From assembly GCF_047496725.1 (NCBI RefSeq), contig NC_132972.1, forward strand, positions 9,635,001 to 9,699,000: a stretch of 64,000 bases of DNA, written 5' to 3'. How positions within the stretch are numbered: position 1 is the first letter of the stretch; every line of letters starts with the position of its first letter. Of this stretch, positions 38,409 through 49,400 are shown one piece after another. This DNA comes from Anoplolepis gracilipes. Its lineage: Eukaryota > Arthropoda > Insecta > Hymenoptera > Formicidae. Position numbers and translations under genes: made by a program. The notes under the pieces are model-generated. The model had not been told where the DNA came from. It worked only from the letters and a program-made list of their open reading frames with translations, and searched no databases.

Positions 38409-39011
38409 CTAAAATTAAATCTGTGTTTAATTGTATCTAAGATGTTTATTTAAATAAAGATATCAGTCCAAACCTGACGAATGTAAAAAGAACGGTGTTG
38501 TAAATGAGTTCCAATGATACTTGGTTTTAAGATAAGGACTATTGAAATCCGTGCTTATTACATGTAGGTGCAGTCTTTGCATACTTGGCATCGCGTGATA
38601 ACCTATGCTGCAAAAATTATTAACGTTTCGTAGCATAATTTTAAACTTATCAAATAAAATAGATAATTATTACCAACATTATATTATTAATATTACTGTT
38701 TCATTTTAATCTAAAACTCACATGAATTCATGATCTGTTTGTCTTTCTACAAGATCACGAGCAATATCATGCATATGCATTAATAAATCTTGATGATTCT
38801 TTTTCACTTGCCATATAGAATGAATATCCTCTTTTGGTAAAACCAAATAGTGAAATTGTGCTTTGGGATATTTATCTTTAATGACAACTATTTTATCATC
38901 TTCCTTGACCATAAGTTCAGGATCCTCCATTGATTTAAGCAAACCAGCAGACCAGTGACTTTTACTTAAAGTCGTTGATTTACTCGTATTCGATTCGGCT
39001 TTACGTTTCAT
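38239..39011 (-). CDS. Aptx: Aprataxin (HIT-domain DNA 5'-adenylate hydrolase), 3 exons
   Basis: Removes AMP from 5'-adenylated DNA ends left by abortive ligation; nuclear strand-break repair. Exons (gene order) 39011-38722, 38607-38474 and 38408-38239; GT-AG introns of 114 and 65 nt; total 594 nt, 197 residues. HIT domain about 18-140: HWSAGLL, IKDKYPKAQFHYLVLPKEDI, GYHAMPSM, then the HIT triad as RLHLHVIS, with His110 in the nucleophile position and His112 retained; the first triad position is Arg108 rather than His. HWNSFTTPFF follows. The C-terminal C2H2 zinc finger uses Cys171, Cys174, His187 and His191. ATG 39011 is preceded by AT-rich non-coding DNA. There is no N-terminal FHA domain, unlike vertebrate aprataxin but, as I recall, like short insect forms. 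A basic start (MKRK) could aid nuclear entry. Confidence 0.94.
38474..38607 (-). CDS. Aptx: Aprataxin exon 2 (catalytic HIT motif)
   Basis: Acceptor tttttgcag, exon of 134 nt, donor TCAG|gtttgg. Encodes residues 98-141 with YHAMPSM, the catalytic LHLHV segment and HWNSF. Both phases (2 in, 1 out) fit the neighbouring exons. Confidence 0.92.
38722..39011 (-). CDS. Aptx: Aprataxin exon 1
   Basis: ATG 39011 to donor CAT|gtgagt at 38722/38721. Encodes residues 1-96 plus two bases of the next codon: a short basic Ser/Thr-rich N-terminus and the first half of the HIT fold. Confidence 0.92.
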
Positions 39012-39081
39012 TATTACACAATTATAAAATTTTAATTTCGTATTAAATACCGTAAAAAACCTATATGTAAAATAAATATAG

Positions 39082-39083
<2 letters not shown>

Positions 39084-39147
<64 letters not shown>
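39084..39147. repeat. (AT)32 microsatellite upstream of aprataxin
   Basis: Pure AT run 73 nt upstream of the aprataxin ATG, so within its 5' UTR or core promoter. Confidence 0.95.
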
Positions 39148-39150
<3 letters not shown>

Positions 39151-39420
39151 TACATAATTTCAAAAAGATAAATGAATAAATAAATTATTACATAGCAGAT
39201 TAATAATTGACGTTTTTTGTAATAAGAATATTTTTCTAATTTCATTATTATACAATTTTTAAGCACAAAGATATGGAACTCCCATCCTGTAGTTGTTATA
39301 AAATATATTTATCTTATAAATAGCAATTTGTCAAACTACATAAAAATTATATGTTGTCAATTAACGTTGACAAGTTTATTTACTCAGAAAATGATTAATA
39401 ATTCTCATACCTGATAATTT

Positions 39421-39483
39421 TGACACTTTGTACTGTAGGTTAGTTGCGAGGGTTAATTCTTCTAACCTATGGCACATGTGTCA
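39421..39483. repeat. Nested inverted repeats upstream of aprataxin
   Basis: TGACAC (39421) pairs with GTGTCA (39478), and inside it TAGGTTAG (39436) pairs with CTAACCTA (39462). The layout is symmetrical and about 410 nt upstream of the aprataxin ATG. Confidence 0.65.
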
Positions 39484-39649
39484 AGCGATGTTATTTTTGC
39501 CGGATTATAATATTTTATATTTGGCTGCATTCCATAGTGCATTTCCTGAATTATACATTTTGTAATCATTAAAAATACACAAATAAAATGTACGAAAATG
39601 AGCGAGATAAACCACTATGCGAGGAAATGACAGACTTGTGTTCTACAAA

Positions 39650-39711
39650 CAGCTGATTGCAGGACTGTTCCGCAATCAGCTGATTGCAGTGTTCCGAAAA
39701 TAGCTGACCGC
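39650..39711. repeat. Two-and-a-half-copy tandem repeat containing CAGCTG E-boxes
   Basis: Units of about 25-27 bp of the form CAGCTGATTGCAG...TGTTCCG; two carry the CAGCTG E-box, the third is degenerate (AGCTGACCG). About 640-700 nt upstream of aprataxin. Confidence 0.7.
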
Positions 39712-39895
39712 GCATGGCTTATTATTTTTTTTTTTTTTTTTGCCACACTAAAATATTTTATACCAAAATTAAATAGCCAAACTTTATCAAATTGTTAGAG
39801 ATCTTCAAGCTATTCTCTTTTAGATTCGTATTAAATAATTATTCATTTTTTAAAACACATGCTTTATAATACATATTTTATTTGCCTTATACTTA

Positions 39896-40042
39896 CTAAC
39901 GCCCGATTGCACCAACATTATTTTGGATTTAAGTGAGACTTAAACATGTGTCTATTTTTATCTTTCTTTCTAAATAAATAAAGACAGACATATATTTAAG
40001 TCTGGCTTGAAGCCAAAATAATGTTGATACAATCGTGCCTAA
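39896..40042. repeat. MITE-like terminal-inverted-repeat element (about 147 bp)
   Basis: CGATTG and CAACATTATTTTGG at 39904-39926 are mirrored by their reverse complements at 40013-40035. Pairing continues inward through TAAGT and GACTTAAA / TTTAAGTC. Both ends abut TA-rich sequence (TAAC... and ...CCTAATA), compatible with a TA target duplication of mariner/Tc1-type MITEs. Confidence 0.75.
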
Positions 40043-40089
40043 TAACATTAAACGATGATTATAATCAAATAAATATCATCTATAATTTA

Positions 40090-40510
40090 AAACTTTTCGA
40101 TTTTTAAGAATTTTTGCATTTCAAAGATCTAAAAAAATTCTCAAAATTATTAGAATCATAATTCTTGGAATTTTCTCAATTCAAGATACTAAAGGAATTA
40201 AATTGTCAAACATAGTTAGATCCTTGAAAATCCGAAAAATATCAAATAATAAAGATATGGCACAAATAAAGTTTCAAGAAGTCTCAGAATTTCTTTAAAA
40301 TCTTTGAAATACAAAAATTCAAATATTTAAAAATCTGAAAAGTATTAGCTAACAAAGAACTCTTGCATGAATAAAATTCTAAGAATTGTAATTGCAAGAA
40401 TTCCTTATATTTTAATACTGGTAGTTTAAATAGAAAATTAAACTTTCAAAAATCGGAAAATATAACTAACATGAAATAAAATTACAAGCATCTAGAAATT
40501 CATAAATGTT
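40090..40510. repeat. Degenerate tandem repeat, unit about 105-118 bp
   Basis: The motif AAAATC(C/T/G)GAAAA followed by TAACA/AATAAAG, AAATAAA and AAGAATT recurs near 40227, 40330 and 40448. AT-rich and diverged, so probably an old satellite-like array; about three to four units. Confidence 0.55.
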
Positions 40511-41987
40511 ACTTATTCCTTGCTGATTATCTTGTCTCTTCCCCTAATATATTTTGAACATACAATTTTAACAATGATAATGTGAAAAGATAGATAGAAA
40601 AAAAGACAAGTTTTAGCGAATAACTTTATATTTATTTATTTTACTCAAATGGAAGGCAATCGATAAATTTGCAACAAATAAAAATAAATAACACTCTCTC
40701 TAGCAATAATTACGTGTTCGTTACTTAAGAGTATATCATTACAATAAATTCAATGATACTTAATAACAAAATACTTATGTATACCACCTTCTTCCTCTTG
40801 CAATGCGCGTATAAAATGTATGTTCACGTGCGACACTATTATATTTCTTTCCTCTTGATGCAATCGCGCGATTCATTATATACTTGATGAAGCTGTGTAT
40901 ATATGTATAGATGCGATCGGTTTATGTGCTTTACACCTTGCTTGGCTGCGTTTATTTCGTCCTAGGTTGCTCTCGCAAGTTATAAAGATTCATTATTCAC
41001 ACGTATACGCACATACACCGCAGACGCACTACACACAACAGACTACCAGATTCGCACAGCCTGACAGATCGATCAATCATCGGCAAAATCATGATGAACG
41101 ACTTGTAATTGAAATATTATTACGCGATTGCAACGTTAAGTATGGTGTTCGCTGCGACGCGAATTCGATGAAGAGAGAGACGCGATTTTTTACGATAATC
41201 TGATCTTTTTATTATATAATCGCATATGCGTTCTTCGATTATCCTAAATAAATTCGTTATGTCAAGCTCGCCACTGCATAACACACATATACATATGCAC
41301 ACATACACGCGCGCGCATACACTCTCTTTCTAATATTATATATATATATACAATATTTTACAGAACAATAAAACTTTTATTGTCATGGCAAGGGATGGTG
41401 AGAAGTGTGATGATTTTCTGTGATGATAGCAAGGGATATTCATTTTTGGCACCTTTATTGTTCATCCCGATGCCATGTTCCGTTCGCTTTGACAGACATC
41501 GCTGTTTCAGGCCATACTTGTCGTTTTGAAAGTGTCATTAACTTGGAAGCTTAAAAACTTTAATGATATGATTTGGAATTGAAAGCTTCGGACAATGACG
41601 GAAAAAAGCGACTCGAAAGCGAGACATTAAATGCAAATTTTAATTAAAACGCGATTACGAAGCGGTCTTTACGATGAATCGATAACATCGCAAATTTAAT
41701 AGAATCACTTGATACGAAAAAAAATATTTTTGAGAGCATCGCCTGATACTGTAATACTACTTATAAATTCAAGTATAATACTACTTAAATATCCAAGCGA
41801 TCAAGATTGATTCCATTGGCACGATTAATCTCAAGTGGACTATGAAATTTATAAGATTTACGAAATCAAGTTTGCTTATCAATACAATAAAAAAAAAAAG
41901 AAAAAAAAGTTTCTGAGACCGGCACTAAAAGTCAAGGCTTCTGGGAAAGGGAAGGCAAACCGGCTCCTAATTAAATGCATTGAGTTC

Positions 41988-42015
41988 CGGGTTAATTGCT
42001 TCTGCAATTAACCCG
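41988..42015. repeat. Perfect 12-bp hairpin with TTCT loop
   Basis: CGGGTTAATTGC at 41988-41999, loop TTCT, and GCAATTAACCCG at 42004-42015. Isolated in the MRTF 3' UTR/intergenic interval. Confidence 0.85.
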
Positions 42016-43458
42016 TGTCTCGACGAATATTCAATGATGCACGTTCTTCATCTTTCTATCGGGCGCTCTCGGAACATGGCAGTACCTCGAGATCTTAAGA
42101 TCTTCTCCGTAGAGCATGAATATATTTGGAATGTTGCATTTTTTTCTTTTGCTGTTTCTCTGGTGAACGCGGGAAGAGGAAGTGATGATTGCGGGCCAAT
42201 ATATCATTTAACTAATGAAACTGCGGAAACAGACTTCGTTTTCTCATTCTCAAAACTAACAACTCGAATATTTTTTCTCTCTCATTCTTTCTTTCTTTTC
42301 ATACTATACAATATCAGTCCCGCATGGAACTAAAAAGCTCGCCGTAAATTGACAACTTCGAGGCACGTCCATCGCGAGAAAAACTCGGAACGTAGGGCTT
42401 TCTAAAAACTATAACTACGACATTTTTCGAAGAAAATCGATCGCAGTGTATATTGGGGTTTTAATTAGCACCATCGCTGTCCATAAACATTAATATTATA
42501 TGCATCCACACACATAAGAGAACCTGCAGCCATCCATAACATTTTAACAAAATTTTGAAATTATAATTAATCTTATGAAAAATATTGATATATTAAGATA
42601 CTAGAAATAACAGAAATTTTTAATAAAAAGTATCTAAAATAGGAAATAATTTAGAGGAGAAAACATTAATTACGCATTATTGTAAAAAGTATTTCAAGAT
42701 TTTTCGCACATTGTTTAAAAATTGTTTGCTAAATTTTTTCCAAAGATAGGATTTATCATGCGAATGTTACAATTTTTTCTATGTTGCAATTAAACTGAAA
42801 TTCTCTTATAATCTCTTACATTCTCAGAGAAGCACCCGCGGTTTTTGAAACACGCAAAAATCTCGCACACACATATACACGCACATACATACATATTCTT
42901 TCCCTTATAACCGAGCTCGCCGGTGCGATCCTTCATAGTTACGTCGACGCGCGAAACCGCTTGGTCTTCGAAGACGTTTCAGAAATATGCACGGCGACAG
43001 AGTTTTACAAAGTAACTATGGCCCGACACAACATTCCCGAGACGAGAGCCTTCGATTAATATAGCCATCGCTCATGGCGATATGCGTAATGGTTGCGGCT
43101 CGCGACACGCATGGCTTTGATCTCTCTTGTTCGTAGTTTGGAAACATGGAATGTCACAAAACATCAAAAAGATTAATTAGTCGCGGGAGAAGGATCGAAG
43201 GACCGCGCCGTGGCAACCGATCCCGGCATGATTGTGCAGCTCGTTCACACGCAGCCTTTCCTACGATTTCTCTCATCTCTTTATTATTAATGATTATCGA
43301 TTAAAATACGCAATAATTCCTAACATCACATGCTCTGTGGCTTAGAAAATATTTATAGCTGCGCTGAAAGGTCCTCGAACTCGCGTATCCGAATGTTAGT
43401 CGACTCGCAGACGTCAAGCGCATATAGAAGTATGCATATTTTACATGTGTTATGTGTG

Positions 43459-43504
<46 letters not shown>
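43459..43504. repeat. (TA)23 microsatellite
   Basis: Pure TA run in the MRTF 3' flank. Confidence 0.95.
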
Positions 43505-43508
<4 letters not shown>

Positions 43509-44462
43509 CACTTTTACACAATAATTATTACTATCATATTATATTAGATTTTGTAAGTATGTATAATTATGCGGTTATATGTTACGATTGATTATACAAT
43601 TGAGGGAGAGCGGAGAATAGCGATTTAGGGGCGGAGGATTTATTCGAAAAGATCATATATACGCAGTGTTTCTCAGCTTCTTTTGTTTGACACACACGCT
43701 ACTTCTCGCAATTATTAAAATTCAAGCAACACACGACTGGACACAGTAAAAACTAGCTTAAAAATGTATGATAAGCTGATTCTTTGGAGAATTTTGAAAG
43801 TATCGCAATTGTTTTCGGAACTATCATCCTTTTTTCCTTTAATAGATATAGGAGCGTTCAACGCATCTTGATTCCCGCACGTTGCTATTTAATGAAGGAT
43901 TTTAATTCGCATGAATGTAAAAAGGGAAACACTCACAAAGTTTATTTCAAACATTTATCGGATATTATTTTTCGCATGAAACGATCGTTTATCGATCAAA
44001 AGTATGATGTATAGTTGGTGGTCATTGATCGAGGAAGAATGCGCGATTAGTAACACGCGCACAATCAAACATTGTGAAAACTGGTCCATATTTCGATATT
44101 TTTCTTGTTCTTGCTTGTTAATTACGATTGCGTGCAATTGCAATACCTATTTTTTCAGCAGTATAATTAGATTTCCAACACTCAACTTGTAAAAAACGTG
44201 CTGAAACACTTTTTGTCTCGGTGCGCGCGTATAAGTACCTATAAGTGACGTAACGTCGATATACTCGTCACAAGATGCATCAGAGGTAAAGAGGGATGTC
44301 GCGAAACGACGATTTATATAAAATGCACCGGATAGATCCGACCAAATGGCAATATAATAATCTGATTGTCCGCATCCCTTCGTCTCTTTCTTTCGAATTA
44401 TATTTTTGATTCCTTACTGAGAATTAAGTACATAATGCCGGATTATGAAAGAGTATCTCGGG

Positions 44463-44780
44463 CTAGGTCGCAAAGTCTACTTTATCCCATGTCATTGGAG
44501 ATAAGTCGGATGACATCTTAAAGTCGGAGTCTTCCATGTTAAAGAGATCAAAAGAGTATTGATTACTGCCTAAGAGCGGATCATAGATATCTGTAGCGGA
44601 CGAGAGATTGATTGACGGCATAGTAGATTGATGGTTAGATGACGACAATGTTGTAGAAGTTGCGGGCGATTGCGGCATCAGGGAGTCTAGCCAATCGGGA
44701 TCGTCCATATCCATTGGCATGTCGCAGTCCAACTGGACAAAATCCATTGGATCCAACGTTTCCAAGTCCAGTCCTAGTTC
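44463..44780 (-). CDS. Mrtf: MRTF last coding exon: acidic C-terminus
   Basis: Acceptor atttcacag, phase 0, 105 residues, TAG at 44465-44463. ELGLDLETLDPMDF, DMDDPDWLDSLMP and a final MTWDKVDFAT are typical MRTF C-terminal acidic/hydrophobic motifs. The 3' UTR begins at 44462 and runs to lower coordinates. Confidence 0.94.
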   Translation of the reverse strand, partial: ELGLDLETLDPMDFVQLDCDMPMDMDDPDWLDSLMPQSPATSTTLSSSNHQSTMPSINLSSATDIYDPLLGSNQYSFDLFNMEDSDFKMSSDLSPMTWDKVDFAT

Positions 44781-45977
44781 CTGTGAAATACAATGTCATT
44801 TAGAATAATAGCTATTTTTACGTCTGATAATTATTACATATTATTTTAATTAATACGCCAGAGAACATAACTTTCTACTTTCAATACAATTTCTTTTTAT
44901 GGAGGAAGATTTACTTTGAGATCCAAATTCGCGTTGTCCGAAGAAGTCACTTCTTGCGGTGGCTGAGGGTCCGGGGATGCTTGTTGCGTCGACTGAGGAC
45001 TGAGTAACATGGTGGTGTCCATCTCGGCCTCGGTAGTCAAGAGATCTGTACTGAAGGACGAGATCTCCTCCTGTTGCTGCAGTTGTTGCAACGCGCTGGG
45101 TAATTGAATAGAAAATGCCGTTAGCGGTAACGGTGGCGGCGGTGGCGGTGCCGGTGTTGATGGACTCGAACAACCACTCTGGGATACTTCCATCGGTATC
45201 GGACTAATCGGACTCATTGGACTGGCGGCCGTAAAGACCAACGACTGAGTTGGACTGTCCGCTGGGGCAGTGAAGACCAGATTCTGCTGCAGTTGACGAT
45301 TCGGAGTCGTAGGAGTAGCCGGATCTTGCGCGGCACTCGGCGGTAATTCGCCGTTCTTAATGAGAATCTCTAATACATCGTCGACCACTTGGCTCTTTAT
45401 GTGACTCTTCTGGACTGGCTCGATTTTGACCTGTACAAATAATTAAAACGCATAAGTTTGTACTTATAAAGCTATATATATATATGTTTATAAAACATTA
45501 GAAGACATTGTGAAAGTTATTTGAATTTTAGAAGAATTTTGTAATATAAATTATAATTATATATTATAATGTCATAAAATTTTTTACAACAGTTTTGTAA
45601 TATTCTAATTAAAAATCATCACCTTTAGCAACTTAGCGGCTTCGTCGTATTGCGGTGGTGGTGGCTTGCTGTCATCAGAGGTAGTAGTTGTTTGCTGCTG
45701 CTGAGCTTGTGCCTGTGCCACAAGAGCACCGAGCAATGATCCATTCAACTTGGTCGGTTTTGCCAGATTCAGAACAATCGCTGTAGGTATTTGAACAGTA
45801 GTGCTATTCTTGGACTGATTCTTTTTGTTGTTGATCGCGGTTAGAGTCGCGGAATCGAGAATGGCGGTTGCATTGTTCGGCTGTGCCTGTAAAAAGGCCG
45901 CGAGACTCGCCTTTGCATTGAGTTGTTGGATCGTGGCTTGTTGTTGCGTTTGCTGCTGCGATTGTTGAGTCTGCTGC

Positions 45978-46009
<32 letters not shown>

Positions 46010-46317
46010 TTGCTGTTGCTGCTGCTGTTGTTGTAGGTGTTGAAGCTGTTGCAAATGTAACTGTAACTGTTGTTGTTGCATCTTGTTCTGTATATGTTGC
46101 TGAAGAACCAGCTTCTCGGCGCGCACCGTAGCTGGCTGCGTCTGGCGGATCTGTTGGAGCTGTTGTTGCGATTTGTACAGCTCGCGTTGTAACTCCTCTA
46201 TCCGTCTCCTCTGCACCTTGATGATATCATCTCCTGAAACACGAACTGCGTAAAAACACCCACGTGTGTGCTGTCTCTCGAATCAACGGCCTCATTCGAA
46301 AGTCTTACCGTCTTTTC

Positions 46318-46401
<84 letters not shown>

Positions 46402-49400
46402 CCAAAAATTTAAAGTGGCGTTCAATATAACAAAGAAGTATTGAAATGACGGTTTTTTACCTGGTGGACTCAACGGATCATCGTGTTCGCTACTGTGAGG
46501 CGAAGCCGTTCGTGGACTATTTGGTTCGTCCTTTATGATACAACTCGGACTCTTGGCTTGAGAGTTGGACTCGTCTGTCGTCATCGGGCCAGGTGTGTCC
46601 ATCAAAATATGGCCCATGTGTGTTACATGCTGTCCGTTGGAAATCGAGTTGCTACTAGACGATTCCGTGAACGGCTTTAATCGCTCGATCAGTTGCGGTT
46701 TCGATCCCGACACCGGCAAGTTCCGTCGTTTCAACTCCACCTTGAGGTCACTCACTGCGAATGCGATGCGCGAAATCATTTTTTGCTCTTCACGGCGAAT
46801 TCTTTTCCTATTAGTAATAGTAAGTGTTTGGTACCTTTCATGTCCTCCAGTTTGCCCAGGGGCCTCAACGGAGGCTGCTCCGAAGGATTGTTCGAGGAAT
46901 TCGAAGGAGCTGGACTGGCAGCGTTCGCACTACTTCCGCTTACGCTACTAGCGTCACTTGTACCGCTACTTGTGAGCGACAGTGGCTTCTGCGCAGCCGG
47001 CAAGATAATCTGTGGATACTGGATAAAAAAATAAAAAAGATGCTTCATTATTGCGTCAAATGCTAATTTAATATATTTAAAGAGTGACTCTAGAAATTCT
47101 TTCAATAAGAATTTTCAAAAACAATATATATAAGATGATAACGCACTATGCTGTACAAAAAATTCGAACGAATAAAATAAAATACGTCGAATTTTTATTT
47201 CAAGAAAATTTAATAATTAAAAAGCACGCTTTAGTACCTTGTGCTGCCACTCGAGTTGCCATTGAAGGAACAGTTGCTGCTGCTGTAGTAGCAGCTCGTA
47301 ACTGGTCTCACCGGGTTGCGCGCCGCCAAGACCGGAAGTGCTAGACGACACCGGTGTCTTCTGGGCATTTGGCGGGCCCTACAACAAAGAGTTGAGTTGC
47401 GTTATTTTACTGTAAAAAAAAAAAATACTGTAGAAACCCTACACGCGTTTACCATTAGTTCATTTGATGACCGAATGATCGTGACGACTCACAAAACTCG
47501 AAAAATAAACCCCGCCTTTGTGCATCTCGATTTATGTAACGCTATTCACGCTTCGTCAACAGATTTGAGATACTTTTTCTGACATCACTGTCTGGCGTTC
47601 CCGGTGCATCGCAAAGAGGAGACGAAGGTAGGTGACGTAGCTCCGCTTTAGGCCGCGCCGAGTGATAAATGATACATCAAGATGTTTTCTGCGCCCTCAT
47701 TTGCACGCCCATTCCCGGCTCGCTTTCACACCGGGCCAAGCCGTATCTCGGGTGTTTTGGGCCTGGACGACTCGGCCGTTCCGTTCGGTTCGGCTCGGCT
47801 AGGGGGGCCAAGGGAGGAGGAGACCCCGCGGATGGTCCGCTCTCGCCGCTCGCTCCTTGGCTTCCTCGCTCTTAGGTGCAATTAGCGCTCGAATTACTCA
47901 GAGCTAACGAGGTGGGTCCCGAGTCCCCCCTCTCTTTCCCTCTCTCTCCCTCTCTCGCGAAGATCGCGAGAGTTAATCATCCGATACGATCTTCCTTCGA
48001 GGTTGCTCCTCCGGGCCCCGGTCTTTCCGCCGCGGCGGTCCACTGGTGCCGAGATTCACGGTCCGTGCTCCGTATTCGTTTTTACCAGGTCTTCTTCCTA
48101 CTCGGTCCACCTCCTCCTCTCTTCTTCTTGCTCTCGACTTGCCGTCTTTTTTGCTCGTCTCATCTTTTTGCCATGCTTGTTGCCACGCCGAAATGCGGCT
48201 CTCCGTTAGCCCGCACTGGCCGGGAACTAGTTTGTAGTGCCACCCGGCGGTCCCGGGTACACGATAATTATCGCGCGCCTCCGTATATACACTTCGGCCA
48301 TGTCTCGGATCGAAGAAGAGACTTTGCATCTCGTCCGTCGCGTTTTAGCCGTTTATCGTGACTGAGAAATTTTCGGTAAAATTTTCTCGCCTCAAATTTT
48401 ATCCCAAAAGGCAGTTTAAGTTGAGAAATTTCGATACGCTATTAGATTAATAAAAAAATAATGAACGATATTTCAACAAAGTTATATTTAATTATACATT
48501 ATTTGATTATTATATAATCTTCTTGTATTGCACTAGTCAAAAATTGCTAGTCTTTACAGCTTTACACTGCCATTTTAGCCATTAAATTTAGTATATAAGA
48601 TATTAGAAATTATTATTTTAATAGCATAGTTTTTATTGTAAATTATTTATTGCATTAATATCTTATATAACACATAGATATATTATGAAAAAAGTATGTT
48701 AAGTTTCGATTCATCGCATCAGACCTGCTATTACGTAACATGGATCATGTTTAAAGATTCTCGAGACGTGAACAGCGATGTCAGGATTTCGATGCTCTTC
48801 GAGAATAGCCCTTAATAACTTTCATCGCGATTCAATGGTTATTCCGAAGACATAATGCGCTTCGTGTAATAAAATCGATATCTCCAGACGAGAACGAACA
48901 GTATCATTCTGCAGCTCTTGGCGATAAAAAAGAAGAAAAAAAAAAGAAATAAGACGCGCGGACGTCTCGCGTATTGCTCTCATTTGTGCAAGTCACACAG
49001 AATGACACGGTTGTTCTCGTCGCCGAAATGTTGACACAATAAATTGAAAGCGAACTTACTTTATACTCGTGGAATTTGATCGTGCGGGTCTTGGGCTGGC
49101 TCTTGGTCTTCGACTTCTTTCTGTTCTTGTCCTTTCCGGGGGCGTCGCTCCTTTGGCACGTGGTAACGGCGGCCGCGGCGGCAATCGGGCTCGGCTGGGG
49201 CCGTGGGGTGATCGCCGCCGGCGGCGGTGCCGGGGGCGACGCTATCGAGATGTTGGACAGAGGGCTCAGACTCGACGTGGTTGAGCCCAGGGACATCGGG
49301 CTCGGCGCCGGCGCCAATGGCAGGAGGGTTGTCGACGGGCCATTCGTCGTCTGACTCGCCTATTAAAAAAAAAGGACGAAGACATCATCCGGTAGTTTTT

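Larger units (their letters stand above)
39012..44462. other. Aprataxin upstream DNA and MRTF 3' UTR/flank
   Basis: The aprataxin end holds the (AT)32 run, palindromes, E-box repeats and the MITE. The MRTF side is AT-rich, with several - strand AATAAA (TTTATT on +) at about 43939, 43637, 43280, 41370 and 40630, any of which could end the MRTF 3' UTR. ORFs such as 41980-42333 (+) are not recognised and lack exon signals. Confidence 0.5.

Noticed and set aside
41980..42333. 117-codon + strand frame in the MRTF 3' flank
   Set aside because: Begins at a non-ATG codon within a perfect hairpin, no domain, and lies antisense to the probable MRTF 3' UTR.
47876..48361. 161- and 118-codon frames in the MRTF intron
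   Set aside because: GC-rich island; frames overlap on opposite strands and have no protein-like domain or fitting splice phase.
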